Positions 19,380-29,133 of a stretch of DNA of 33,435 nt are shown here, one piece after another; within the stretch, counting starts at the first letter, position 1; each line of letters starts with the position of its first letter. A program made the translations under genes and the position numbers. The stretch comes from an uncultured Candidatus Saccharibacteria bacterium (GTDB taxonomy: Bacteria; Patescibacteriota; Saccharimonadia; Saccharimonadales; Saccharimonadaceae). The notes beneath the pieces are model-generated. The model worked only from the letters and a program-made list of their open reading frames with translations. It searched no databases and was not told where the DNA came from. The stretch spans positions 1 through 33,435 of the forward strand of contig CAMZIV010000004.1 of assembly GCA_947307355.1 (NCBI GenBank), in the 5' to 3' direction.

Positions 19380-19413
19380 GAATCCTTTAATAGAAGCTTT
19401 GCTTATATTATAC

Positions 19414-20616
19414 CTATTTATTTAATTGCTCCTTTTGCCCATACTGATAAAAACGACGAGGAGTATTGTTGTTTTGTTCTGTCTGGGTTCTTTTATGGTT
19501 AAAGAGAATGATCAATACAATAAGTACCCATATCAGCGTATTCCGCCAAATTTGGTGCGTAATACCGAATAAAAGAATCCCACTTATTAGAGAATAATTA
19601 TTGTATTTTTTCCCAAGTGCCCCGATAATAAACATGGATAGCAACACAAAACCGATAACACCATAATAGCAAAGTATACTTGCATAAGCAGAATGGATTT
19701 CAAGTCCTTTAAGCGTATCAAATCTATCAAATCCACCTTCACCTACACCTTCAATTATGTTGTATTTACTTTCTTTTAGCCTATCATAGCCTCTCCCAGT
19801 TCCTAGATCACTATCATTTTCTTCAGTTATTTTTTCTATTTTTATTGTTGCTGCTTTAATTATAGGTATCTCACTAATCTTATCATAAATAAAACCGCCT
19901 AAACCACTAGCCACAATCAAAACGACCGTCATTACTACTGCGCACTTCAAAATTTTATTTCTGTTATTCAAAATAAACGTTAATAAAAAGAAAACGATTA
20001 GACTAATTATTGCTGCCTTTGACAACGAGAAAAAGATCATACACACCGCACATAAAACAGCAATATAGAAAAGGTATTTATATTTACCAAATTCACTCTT
20101 CAAAAAGAAAAGAATCGTAATAGTAATTAAGGCATATAAACCGAGCTGATTGGGATTATTAAATAGGCCAGTCGTTCTTATCGAGGAACCAGATATCAGA
20201 ATGATTAATATAAATTGCATAATTAAGCCAATCGATATACGTGTTGCTATATGTCTATATATGCTATCACCAAATACTAAGTACAATTTGTAAATAATGA
20301 CCATTGAAAAATAATTAAAAATATAATATGTGATTGGCCTTAGTAATGTAAAATCCTGAAGAATAATTAACCAAATCGTATTTATTAACACCACCCAAAG
20401 AATAAAAGGAATAACTCTCTTTATTTTCTTTTTTACATTGTAATCCAGGGAAAACTTTTTTTCATGTTTAAATAATAAAAGAATAAATAATAGCACCAGA
20501 ATAAAATCCGAAATCTGAGGCAAACCGCTAGGAAATAAATATATCGGCTTTAATACTAGATAGAAGGATACCAGTGTTTTTAGTAAGCCTTCATAGATTC
20601 TTTTCTTTTTCTCCAT
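19414..20616 (-). CDS. Wzy-like O-antigen/capsule polymerase
   Basis: Polytopic protein with ...FNNPNQLGLYALITITILFF... and an extracellular loop GTGRGYDRLKESKYNIIEGVGEGGF, typical of the Wzy/O-antigen ligase family. Confidence 0.78.
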   Translation of the reverse strand: MEKKKRIYEGLLKTLVSFYLVLKPIYLFPSGLPQISDFILVLLFILLLFKHEKKFSLDYNVKKKIKRVIPFILWVVLINTIWLIILQDFTLLRPITYYIFNYFSMVIIYKLYLVFGDSIYRHIATRISIGLIMQFILIILISGSSIRTTGLFNNPNQLGLYALITITILFFLKSEFGKYKYLFYIAVLCAVCMIFFSLSKAAIISLIVFFLLTFILNNRNKILKCAVVMTVVLIVASGLGGFIYDKISEIPIIKAATIKIEKITEENDSDLGTGRGYDRLKESKYNIIEGVGEGGFDRFDTLKGLEIHSAYASILCYYGVIGFVLLSMFIIGALGKKYNNYSLISGILLFGITHQIWRNTLIWVLIVLIILFNHKRTQTEQNNNTPRRFYQYGQKEQLNK

Positions 20617-20656
20617 ATCCTCACCATACTACATATTATACATCTATTGCTATTAA

Positions 20657-21202
20657 TTACTTTATGCTTATTTGCTTAGTATTCTTTTTTTGTACGATTA
20701 TCGTATTTTCTGGAACATCGAAATTTATAACTGAACCAGCAGCTATAACGGAATTTTTTCCAATTTCTATACCCTTCAGTATGACGCAATTTGCCCCAAT
20801 CCAAACACCGTCGTTAATGATAATTTTGTTTGTCTTATAATTAGTTCTATTAACCCCAAACAATGCATCAAATTCATGATCGTGGTCTACTATTACTGTG
20901 TTTGGCCCGATTGACACATTATCTTTAATAACAATTTTTTCGTGGCTTACGATATAACAATTCCTATTGATAAAAACGTTTTTGCCTATAGCGATACCCC
21001 CCCCATTATGAGCCGCAAGATAGCTATTATTTCTCATAATAAACTTCTTTCCGATAACCACTTTGCTATTACCTGAAATATTAATTTCTGCCGATAGACC
21101 CACGTTATTATAAATATTAAACTTTAACTTACCAAATGATACTATTCTTTTAAATAACATTCGCAAGTTGCCAAATATTAGAATAATAATTTTTTTGCCC
21201 AT
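20657..21202 (-). CDS. Left-handed beta-helix (hexapeptide) acyltransferase
   Basis: Hexapeptide repeats IGPNTVIVDHDHEFD...IIINDGVWIGANCVILKGIEIGKNSVIAAGSVI. Confidence 0.87.
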   Translation of the reverse strand: MGKKIIILIFGNLRMLFKRIVSFGKLKFNIYNNVGLSAEINISGNSKVVIGKKFIMRNNSYLAAHNGGGIAIGKNVFINRNCYIVSHEKIVIKDNVSIGPNTVIVDHDHEFDALFGVNRTNYKTNKIIINDGVWIGANCVILKGIEIGKNSVIAAGSVINFDVPENTIIVQKKNTKQISIK

Positions 21203-21210
21203 ACGTCCTC

Positions 21211-22323
21211 CTATTTTTCAAGATGGCTTATTATTGTTTTATTTACGACATTAATGTCAAAATGCTCCTCCGCTATTTTTCTTGATTCCACCCCAAATCC
21301 CTGCATTTTGTCTTTATTGTTTAAAAAATATCTCATTTTGTCAACCAACTGCTTAACATTTTGTTTTTCTACCAAAAAACCATTTACGCCATCAATCACT
21401 GTTTCCCTACACCCAGGCATATTACTAGTGATAATTGGTCTCCCAGTCGAAATAGCTTGCAAAAGGCATCTAGAAACGCCTTCTGGATAATACGATGGGT
21501 AAACAAAAAATCGACATTTTTTTAAAGCGGTTTTTACGTCATTCGTCTTGCCGTGGTACTCAACTACCCCATCATTAATTGCTCTATCGAGTATATCTCC
21601 AACTGAACCTTCGATCGTTGAATCAATCCCTCCATAAATATCAAATCTACAACTCTTAAACTCTTTTTTCACTATATATGCTGCCTCAATATATTCTTTA
21701 ATACCTTTAGACAAAGTAATCCTTGCTAAATACAAAAAGTTATTGCTTTCTGGTAAAAAACTAAACGGGAATTCTGCCAGATTAACTCCAGAACCGCCAG
21801 TAACAAATGCTTCTTTTTTACCAGTAATCAAATGCTTTTTTTTGAAAAACTCTAAGTCATCTTTGTTCTGGAAACACACGCACTTAGAAAACTTGTAAGC
21901 AATCCATAACATGGGAAACGATATTATTCTTAATAATTTTCCTTTAAGCCCATTTATTTTAAAAAGATTCCCGCTTCCATTGACAACACACATTATCCTT
22001 TTTGCACCACCTAATTTGCTCCCAATTGACATTGCGGCATGGTTTTTAACACCGTAAATAATAACAGATTCAATTTTTTCTTTTTCAATTTGTTTTTTTA
22101 CGCTATGAATTGATTTAATTTCGTTAAATGGATTCGTATTGTTTCTACTAGCAATTATCGGAATAAAAGAAATATTATTTAATGCATAATAATTGTTTAC
22201 TGTTCCATCAAATATTTCGCCGACGAATGTTTTGTAACCTTTTTGTTGTAATAGTTTTATCAATTCTTTCCTATCAATCACTTCGGAACTTACACCATTA
22301 CAGAGTATTGCTATTTTTTTCAT
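21211..22323 (-). CDS. Glycosyltransferase family 4
   Basis: GTB fold with YLARITLSKGIKEYIEAA and PSYYPEGVSRCLLQAISTGRPIITSNMPGCRETV. Confidence 0.9.
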   Translation of the reverse strand: MKKIAILCNGVSSEVIDRKELIKLLQQKGYKTFVGEIFDGTVNNYYALNNISFIPIIASRNNTNPFNEIKSIHSVKKQIEKEKIESVIIYGVKNHAAMSIGSKLGGAKRIMCVVNGSGNLFKINGLKGKLLRIISFPMLWIAYKFSKCVCFQNKDDLEFFKKKHLITGKKEAFVTGGSGVNLAEFPFSFLPESNNFLYLARITLSKGIKEYIEAAYIVKKEFKSCRFDIYGGIDSTIEGSVGDILDRAINDGVVEYHGKTNDVKTALKKCRFFVYPSYYPEGVSRCLLQAISTGRPIITSNMPGCRETVIDGVNGFLVEKQNVKQLVDKMRYFLNNKDKMQGFGVESRKIAEEHFDINVVNKTIISHLEK

Positions 22324-22934
22324 CGCTCATCTCCGTAAAATCTATATTCGTTCATTTTTCTACCCTCTCTAGTGGTATAGGTTCTTGCCAATATAAAACC
22401 ATTTTTGATATAGAAATTATTTACTTTTTCATTACCATCTGCATCTGTTTCTAGGTTTATGTATTTATAAACACTATAGTCAACATCATCTTTAATATAA
22501 TTTATTAATAATGTACCGACACCTTTCCTGTTTCTCTTAGGGTCGACACATATTGACGCTATTTCTATATATTTTTCCGTTTTTTTAACCTCGTTGCTTT
22601 TTCTAAATGCACCAAGTAATCTTTTTGTAAAAGATGGGTGTTTTACGACAGCACCAATCGAGCATAGAGCAAATTTAACGATATGCTTTTTAATTAATTT
22701 TTTATAGAAGGATGGGTAGTCTTTGGAGTACGCAATAAAACCTATTATATTCTCGTCGTCTTTCGCAATAATTATGCCTGATTCGTCATCTTTTAGATAA
22801 CATTTATATAGTAATTTTACAAATTTTTTTCCTAGTTTTGTTAGAAAAAAATCCGGGAACGCTTCAAGATGCAAAACTGCAATAGTGTTAATAACTCTTT
22901 TATCGTATTTTCCAACTTCTTCTACACTTACCAT
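22320..22934 (-). CDS. GNAT-family N-acetyltransferase
   Basis: IASICVDPKRNRKGVGTLLINYI and NLETDADGNEKVNNFYIKNGF (acetyl-CoA-binding motif A/B). ATGA overlap with the next gene shows UGA is a stop. Confidence 0.83.
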   Translation of the reverse strand: MVSVEEVGKYDKRVINTIAVLHLEAFPDFFLTKLGKKFVKLLYKCYLKDDESGIIIAKDDENIIGFIAYSKDYPSFYKKLIKKHIVKFALCSIGAVVKHPSFTKRLLGAFRKSNEVKKTEKYIEIASICVDPKRNRKGVGTLLINYIKDDVDYSVYKYINLETDADGNEKVNNFYIKNGFILARTYTTREGRKMNEYRFYGDER

Positions 22935-22935
22935 A

Positions 22936-23631
22936 TTATCTCCTAAACATGTTCGCCGCGGTTTTTAACATTGTCCCTACATCTGCCAAAAGATTAAATT
23001 TTTCAATATACTTGATATTCAAAATCATTTTTTGAGGCAAAATCTCTTCAATGTATGCTTGGTCTATGCTTTTATATTTCTTTACGCATTTATTAAGCAT
23101 CTCGTCTTCATCTTTATACTTCATACTCGCCTCAGAAGTTACCCCTGCACGCATCAACAACGTAGCCTTCATCTCATCAGTATACTTATCAACATACTTT
23201 TTTACTTCCGGGCGCGTTCCCACAAACGACATTTCGCCCTTCAAAATATTGATTAATTGTGGCACCTCATCCAGACGAATCTTACGAATCACTCTCCCGA
23301 CACGAGTTATCCGTTTGTCATTTTTCGAAGTTACTAGAGCACCAACTTTGTCTGCATCCTGAATCATAGTTCTAAACTTATAAATCTTAAATAGTTTATC
23401 ATATCTTGTTACTCTCTCTTGTCTGTAAAAAACTGGCCCATTAGAATCAATTTTTACAGCAATAGCAACAATCAACAAAAATGGCAAAGACAGAATAAGA
23501 CCGATAACGCTAAACACAATGTCAAACAAACGTTTAAAAAGGAGACTCATCTTCTTATGCTGGAGGATGTCATAATATTTTTTTACTTCATCGTTTCTCA
23601 TCGATTTAGGTAGATCGTCCCACTTTCTCAT
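22936..23631 (-). CDS. Initiating phosphoglycosyl transferase (bacterial sugar transferase, PglC/WcaJ C-terminal type)
   Basis: KRLFDIVFSVIGLILSLPFLLIVAIAVKIDSNGPVFYRQERV...FKIYKFRTM...RKIRLDEVPQLINILKGEMSFVGTRPE. Confidence 0.92.
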   Translation of the reverse strand: MRKWDDLPKSMRNDEVKKYYDILQHKKMSLLFKRLFDIVFSVIGLILSLPFLLIVAIAVKIDSNGPVFYRQERVTRYDKLFKIYKFRTMIQDADKVGALVTSKNDKRITRVGRVIRKIRLDEVPQLINILKGEMSFVGTRPEVKKYVDKYTDEMKATLLMRAGVTSEASMKYKDEDEMLNKCVKKYKSIDQAYIEEILPQKMILNIKYIEKFNLLADVGTMLKTAANMFRR

Positions 23632-23637
23632 TTTTTA

Positions 23638-24843
23638 TTACGCCTTTACAATTTCGTTATATTTTTTACAAATATATTCAACATCTTCATTAGATAATTT
23701 GGTATGGAGAGGCAACGAAATTTCATTCTGATACATTTCATAAGCGTTCGGATAGTCTTCGATTTTAAAACCAAGATTCTTGTATGCCGTATGCATAGGC
23801 AAAGGTTTATAGTGGACATTAGCAGAAATGCCAGCTTCCGCAAGTTTTACGATTATCTCGTTTCGTTTTTCTGCGTCAACCCCCCTAATTCTTGTAAGCA
23901 TCAAGTGCATACTAGAAACACCATTACCATCTTCGTGTTTAATTATGTCGACTTTATTGGTATCAAGTAGTTCATTGTATAATTTAACTATTTCTTTTCT
24001 TCTTGCAAGAAGGCTTGGATATCTTTCCAGCTGTGCAAGCCCGATTGCAGCCATGATGTCAGTCATATTGCATTTGTACCCAGTATAAACAATATCATAT
24101 TCCCACGCCCCAAGTTTAGTTTTAGCTAGCGCATCTTTTGACTGACCGTGAAGGCTCCAGAGCATAAACTCTCTATATAAAGCCTCATTATCTAAACCAT
24201 CAACATGCTTCCAGGTTAAAGCTCCGCCCTCTGCAGTAGTGAGGTTTTTAACAGCATGAAAAGAAAAACTAGTAAAATCGGCAACACTACCGCTTCTCTT
24301 ACCTCTATACGTAGCGCCGAATGAATGCGCCGCATCGGCAGCTACAACTACTCTTCCGTAAAGCTTCTGAAGATCGTTATTCGGCTTAAACAAGGCTTTC
24401 TTTCGCTCAACAATTCCAAAAATCTTATCATAATCGCACATCACACCAGCTATATCTACTGGGATTATCACTTTTGTCTTTTCAGTGATGGCCTTTTCAA
24501 GGACATCATAATCCATTTCATAAGAGTCTTTTTGGGTGTCCACAAGAATAATCTTTGCGCCTACATGATTAATTATGCTAGCGGACGCAGTGTAAGTATA
24601 TGCACTTGTGATGACCTCATCGCCAGGGCCTACACCCAAAACTCTCAAAATCAGTTCCTGGCACGCGGTATTCGAGTTCAGACAAACTGCTTTTTCCGTG
24701 TCACAGTATTTAGCAATTTTTTCTTCAAATTCCTTAGTTTTTGGACCTGTAGTAATCCAGCTGGACCCTAACACCTCATTTACATTTTCAATCTCTTTTT
24801 TACTCAGATCCGGCGGCGAAAATGGAATAATCCTATCACTCAT
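23638..24843 (-). CDS. DegT/DnrJ/EryC1/StrS aminotransferase (PglE-like)
   Basis: IPFSPPDLSKKEIENVNEVLGSSWITTGPKTKEFE; AADAAHSFGA; SFHAVKNLTTAEGGAL (PLP lysine). Confidence 0.9.
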   Translation of the reverse strand: MSDRIIPFSPPDLSKKEIENVNEVLGSSWITTGPKTKEFEEKIAKYCDTEKAVCLNSNTACQELILRVLGVGPGDEVITSAYTYTASASIINHVGAKIILVDTQKDSYEMDYDVLEKAITEKTKVIIPVDIAGVMCDYDKIFGIVERKKALFKPNNDLQKLYGRVVVAADAAHSFGATYRGKRSGSVADFTSFSFHAVKNLTTAEGGALTWKHVDGLDNEALYREFMLWSLHGQSKDALAKTKLGAWEYDIVYTGYKCNMTDIMAAIGLAQLERYPSLLARRKEIVKLYNELLDTNKVDIIKHEDGNGVSSMHLMLTRIRGVDAEKRNEIIVKLAEAGISANVHYKPLPMHTAYKNLGFKIEDYPNAYEMYQNEISLPLHTKLSNEDVEYICKKYNEIVKA

Positions 24844-26714
24844 TAATTATTCTCCTTTACTATTTTATATGTACTTACCATCTTTGCGGTCCACTTTTTA
24901 ATCTCATCATCGTTCTTTTCGGCGGCGCCAATTAGTTGATCTAGGTCACTCAAAAAACTTTCTTTAATTTTTATTGGCTGACCCACATGAATCAACTTAT
25001 TTGGCGTTTCTTTTAGCCCTTCTTCGTCCATCAACATTTCTTCATATAGTTTTTCACCCGGACGAAGCCCCGTAATTTTAATGTCAATATCTTTACCAGG
25101 CTCTAAACCCTTGTAACGAATAATTTGTTTAGCAAGATCATAAATCTTTACCGGCTTGCCCATGTCTAGTACAAAGATTTCGCCGCCGTCCGCATACACC
25201 GAAGCCTGCAAAATCAAACTTACCGCTTCTGGAATGGTCATAAAATAACGCGTGATGTCTTTGTGTGTTACTGTTACTGGGCCGCCGTTTTCAATCTGCT
25301 TTAAGAATAGTGGGATTACCGAGCCATTAGAACCTAAAACATTGCCAAACCTCACCGCTACATAATCCGTCTTGGACATCTTATTGTAAGTTTGGATAAT
25401 CATTTCGCAAATGCGCTTAGATGCGCCCATAATATTAGTTGGTTTTACAGCCTTGTCTGTGCTAACTAGCACAAATTTCTTTACGCCATATTTGTCCGCA
25501 AGTTTTACAGTATTCAAAGTGCCTAGACAGTTGTTCTTAATTGCCTCATTTGGACTTACTTCCATTAGCGGCACGTGCTTGTGTGCTGCCGCATGATATA
25601 CATGGTCTGGATGAAACTCCTGGAACACTTTTTCTAAACGAGCATAGTCACGCACAGAACCGATAATTGTTTCGAGATTCAGCCCAGGGTAATTGCGATA
25701 TAGCTCTTGCTGAATTTCATACGCATTGTTTTCATAAATATCAAAGATAATAAGAAGCTTCGGTCCGGCCTTAGCAATTTGGCGGCATAGCTCCGAACCG
25801 ATCGAGCCACCACCACCAGTTACCAAAATAGTTTTATTCATCAAATTATCAGTAATTTCTTCATTATTAACAATGATTTGGTCGCGCCCCAAAAAGTCCT
25901 CGTATTTAATCGGACGAATCTGCGCCACAATATTATTAACTTTTTGATCCATCGTTAGATAGATGGATGGCAAAATCTTTATTTCACACTTGGTCTTTTG
26001 GCATTCCGTTACTACACGGGCAATGTTTTCCTTACTTGCAGAAGGAATCGCAATGATAATTTGCTCTATTTTATATTTCTCTGCTGCTTCCTGGATAGCA
26101 CGGCGCCCGCCCACAATTTTGATGCCACGAATGCGTGTACCATGTTTTTGTTTGTCGTCATCAATAATACATATCACATGGTCACCACCATTATTGTTAT
26201 GGTGACGGTTAATTTCATCAATCAACATCCTGGCTGCTTCGCCACCGCCCACAATCATCGTACTCTTTAGATGATTTTTGTTTGGCAAAGTCCTAAGAAC
26301 TGCACGGCTAATGCGATACGAATAGCGTATGCCACAAGTAAAGAAGATTAGAAACGCCGCAAAGATAAACCAAAAGCTACTCGGCACCGGCATCGAAGCG
26401 ATTCCTTTATACGCAAAAATCAACAAATCCGACGCCACACAGGAGCACAAAATAGAAATCAGCTCCGGAATGGATGCGTATTTCCAAATCGAAGTATAAA
26501 GCCCGGCCGCAGCAAAAATTGCTATCACAATCGCGCAGTCCACCGGTAGCCATTGCACTACGGATAGCCAATAATCCTCCGGAATTTGCTTAAAATCAAA
26601 CCTTATCCAAAGCGCCAAAAGCGAAGCTAGGACCACCGAAATGATGTCAAGAAAAACTAGAGTTGTGATTTTAAAAATCTTACTACTCAAAATCATTAAT
26701 AGTCTATTTTTCAT
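24843..26714 (-). CDS. Membrane NDP-sugar 4,6-dehydratase (CapD/WbpM/PglF family)
   Basis: N-terminal TM domain, CoA-binding-like domain, then ILVTGGGGSIGSELCRQIAK, AAHKHVPLMEVSPNEAI, STDKAVKPTNIMGASKR. Confidence 0.92.
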   Translation of the reverse strand: MKNRLLMILSSKIFKITTLVFLDIISVVLASLLALWIRFDFKQIPEDYWLSVVQWLPVDCAIVIAIFAAAGLYTSIWKYASIPELISILCSCVASDLLIFAYKGIASMPVPSSFWFIFAAFLIFFTCGIRYSYRISRAVLRTLPNKNHLKSTMIVGGGEAARMLIDEINRHHNNNGGDHVICIIDDDKQKHGTRIRGIKIVGGRRAIQEAAEKYKIEQIIIAIPSASKENIARVVTECQKTKCEIKILPSIYLTMDQKVNNIVAQIRPIKYEDFLGRDQIIVNNEEITDNLMNKTILVTGGGGSIGSELCRQIAKAGPKLLIIFDIYENNAYEIQQELYRNYPGLNLETIIGSVRDYARLEKVFQEFHPDHVYHAAAHKHVPLMEVSPNEAIKNNCLGTLNTVKLADKYGVKKFVLVSTDKAVKPTNIMGASKRICEMIIQTYNKMSKTDYVAVRFGNVLGSNGSVIPLFLKQIENGGPVTVTHKDITRYFMTIPEAVSLILQASVYADGGEIFVLDMGKPVKIYDLAKQIIRYKGLEPGKDIDIKITGLRPGEKLYEEMLMDEEGLKETPNKLIHVGQPIKIKESFLSDLDQLIGAAEKNDDEIKKWTAKMVSTYKIVKENN

Positions 26715-26754
26715 CTATAAGCAATCCACGTTTTTCTACAAATTTTCTAGAATA

Positions 26755-26783
26755 ATTATACCACTCTATCTGTATTTTTGCAA
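26755..26783 (-). promoter_or_regulatory. Promoter of the polysaccharide locus
   Basis: Minus strand TTGCAA-AAATACAGATAGAGTGG(17)-TATAAT. Confidence 0.7.
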
Positions 26784-26799
26784 AGATAACCACTATACC

Positions 26800-26825
26800 A
26801 AAAATAGCCCCGCAGGGCTATTTTT
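26800..26825. terminator. Terminator after rpsH (symmetric hairpin)
   Basis: aaaaatagccc-cgca-gggctattttt, with an A/T run on both sides. Confidence 0.85.
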
Positions 26826-26840
26826 GTGGTTCGTTTTTTA

Positions 26841-27242
26841 TTACCAAACACGTACCAAGATTTCGCCACCAAGGCCATTTTTCTTGGCTTCGCGACCAGT
26901 CATCAAACCTTTAGAAGTGGATACAATTACTGCACCACGACCAGATTTAACTACTGGAAGCTCAGCTGCCGCAGAGTAAACGCGACGACCAGGTTTAGAA
27001 ACCTTTGTAATCTCGTTGATCTTTGCAATTTCACCAGGATTGTTAATTACAACGTGGAGAATACCACGTGGAGTACCTTCCTGAATATCATAACTTGCTA
27101 GATAACCATTTTTTACCAAAATTTCTACAATCGCTACTTTGAGTTTGGAAGTAGGAACGAGAATTTCAGTCTTGTTTGCGCTGATCGCATTACGAATACG
27201 AGTAAGGAGGTCAGCGATTTGATCAGTAGATTGTAATGACAT
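26841..27242 (-). CDS. rpsH: Ribosomal protein uS8
   Basis: [21 protein letters not shown]...[28 protein letters not shown]. Confidence 0.95.
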   Translation of the reverse strand: [133 protein letters not shown]

Positions 27243-27257
27243 ATTTTCTCCTTTCTC

Positions 27258-27527
27258 CTACCAGCTACTCTTTGTTACACCAGGAATTTCGCCCTTAGAT
27301 GCTTTTTCCCGGAAATTAATACGACTTAGACCAAAGCGGCGCATATAACCACGTGGACGGCCATCCAACATGTCACGGTTTTTGAGACGAGTTGGAGATG
27401 CGTTACGTGGAAGCTTTTGGAGACCTTCTAGATCACCAGCAGCTTTTAGTTCTGCACGCTTTGCAGCATATTTTTCATACATTTTGCGACGCTTTTCGTC
27501 ACGGAGAACTGCAGATTTCTTAGCCAT
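27258..27527 (-). CDS. rpsN: Ribosomal protein uS14 (long, non-zinc form)
   Basis: [51 protein letters not shown]. Confidence 0.95.
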   Translation of the reverse strand: MAKKSAVLRDEKRRKMYEKYAAKRAELKAAGDLEGLQKLPRNASPTRLKNRDMLDGRPRGYMRRFGLSRINFREKASKGEIPGVTKSSW

Positions 27528-27528
27528 C

Positions 27529-28128
27529 TTACTTATCTCCTTTCACGAAAGGCATTCCGAAGAGTTCTAGCAATTTAGTGCTTCCTTCCTTTGAGCCATT
27601 TTTAATAATAAATGTTACTTCTAGACCATGAAGAACTGCTGCATCTTCGAAAGTAATTTCTGGGAATACAGTTTGTTCTTTGAGACCTAGGTTGTAGTTA
27701 CCTTGCTTGTCAAATGCAGTGCGAGATACACCGTGGAAATCACGAACGTGTGGCAATGCAATATTGATAAGACGATCTACGAATTCATACATCTTATCGT
27801 TACGTAGAGTAGTGAGATAACCAACTGGGGCACCCATTCCTTTACGAATTTTGAAAGATGCAATAGATTTCTTTGCGAGACGAGAAGTTGGGGCCTGGCC
27901 AGTGATTTTAGCCAAGGTAAGCTCAACAGTCTCTGTGAATTTCTTATCCTCACGCTTCTTGCCTACACCTGAGGAGACGATAACTTTCTTTAGCTCTGGA
28001 ACTTGGTTAATATTCTTAAGGCCGAGTTCTTTTGCTAGCTTCGCCTTGAGCTCTGTGTTGTAGAGAGCTTTGAGGCGTGGTTGTGCTTTAGCTGTAGTAG
28101 CTTTAGCAGCCGTTTTCTTTTCCGCCAT
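27529..28128 (-). CDS. rplE: Ribosomal protein uL5
   Basis: [34 protein letters not shown]. Confidence 0.95.
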   Translation of the reverse strand: MAEKKTAAKATTAKAQPRLKALYNTELKAKLAKELGLKNINQVPELKKVIVSSGVGKKREDKKFTETVELTLAKITGQAPTSRLAKKSIASFKIRKGMGAPVGYLTTLRNDKMYEFVDRLINIALPHVRDFHGVSRTAFDKQGNYNLGLKEQTVFPEITFEDAAVLHGLEVTFIIKNGSKEGSTKLLELFGMPFVKGDK

Positions 28129-28424
28129 TACTTAGCTCCTTTCTTTGCTTTAGCGTCTTTTTTATCTGCTTTTTTAGCAGTTGCTTTCTTTTCTACCTTA
28201 GCAGCTTCAACAAGCTTCAAGTTAGACAAATCAATACCAACATGAATAGTTTTCTTGCCACCTTTTGGATTGTAGTAAGTCTTTTTCATGTGGCGTTCGC
28301 GTACTTCGATACCTTCTAGGCAAGCTTTATTAGCTTTGCGGTCAATCTTGACGATTTTTGCGGTTTTACCCTTGTTGTCGCCAGAAATAACAATTACTTT
28401 GTCGTTTACTTTTAAGTCTGCCAT
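28128..28424 (-). CDS. rplX: Ribosomal protein uL24
   Basis: KVNDKVIVISGDNKGKTAKIVKI (KOW). Start adjusted to MADLKV at 28424, immediately after the rplN stop. Confidence 0.94.
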   Translation of the reverse strand: MADLKVNDKVIVISGDNKGKTAKIVKIDRKANKACLEGIEVRERHMKKTYYNPKGGKKTIHVGIDLSNLKLVEAAKVEKKATAKKADKKDAKAKKGAK

Positions 28425-28425
28425 A

Positions 28426-28794
28426 TTAGAGTACCTCCGGTGCAAGGCTGATAATCTTAGAAAAGCCGAGATCACGCAATTCGCGTGGGATAGGGCCAAA
28501 GACACGGGTGCCTTTTGGAGTCTTATCTTCGTTTACGAGTACAGCAGCGTTCTCGTCGAAGCGGATGGTAGAACCATCTGGACGGCGGATTGGGGCAACT
28601 GTACGTACGATTACAGCTTTTACTACAGCCTTTTTCTTTACGTTACCAGTAGGTGATGCTTCTTTTACAGAACAAGTCACAATGTCGCCTACTCTTGCAT
28701 ACCTAGCTCTAGTACCACCAAGGACACGGATTACTCCGAGCTCTTTTGCACCAGAGTTGTCGGCTACTTTTAATCTAGTTTCCTGTTGAATCAT
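28426..28794 (-). CDS. rplN: Ribosomal protein uL14
   Basis: [28 protein letters not shown]. Confidence 0.97.
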   Translation of the reverse strand: MIQQETRLKVADNSGAKELGVIRVLGGTRARYARVGDIVTCSVKEASPTGNVKKKAVVKAVIVRTVAPIRRPDGSTIRFDENAAVLVNEDKTPKGTRVFGPIPRELRDLGFSKIISLAPEVL

Positions 28795-28796
28795 AA

Positions 28797-29132
28797 TTAT
28801 TCCTCCCCTTCTTTCTCAGCAGCAATTTTGTCTGCGCCGACTTTTTCAGGAAGCTCAACGTTATTGACGTCTTCTTTAAGCTCAACGGTACCATGTGAGC
28901 GCTCGAGCACCTTTACCAAAGTGTAAGCTTTGGTCTTAGAAAGTGGACGAGTAGCTGCAATTTCTACACGGTCGCCGAGTTTGGCTTCATTTTTCTCATC
29001 ATGAGCAGTATATTTACGAGTTTTCGTGTACTGCTTGCGATAGAGTGGATGAGTTTCACGACTTACGATGGAGACGGTAATGGTCTTATCACGCTTGTCG
29101 GAGGTAACTGTCCCTACTAATGTGTGTGCCAT
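28797..29132 (-). CDS. rpsQ: Ribosomal protein uS17 with C-terminal extension
   Basis: [42 protein letters not shown]. Confidence 0.95.
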   Translation of the reverse strand: MAHTLVGTVTSDKRDKTITVSIVSRETHPLYRKQYTKTRKYTAHDEKNEAKLGDRVEIAATRPLSKTKAYTLVKVLERSHGTVELKEDVNNVELPEKVGADKIAAEKEGEE

Positions 29133-29133
29133 A

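Noticed and set aside
22320-22323. Possible recoding of UGA (as in Gracilibacteria/Absconditabacteria)
   Set aside because: UGA ends the GNAT gene in an ordinary ATGA overlap, and the major genes need no UGA read-through.
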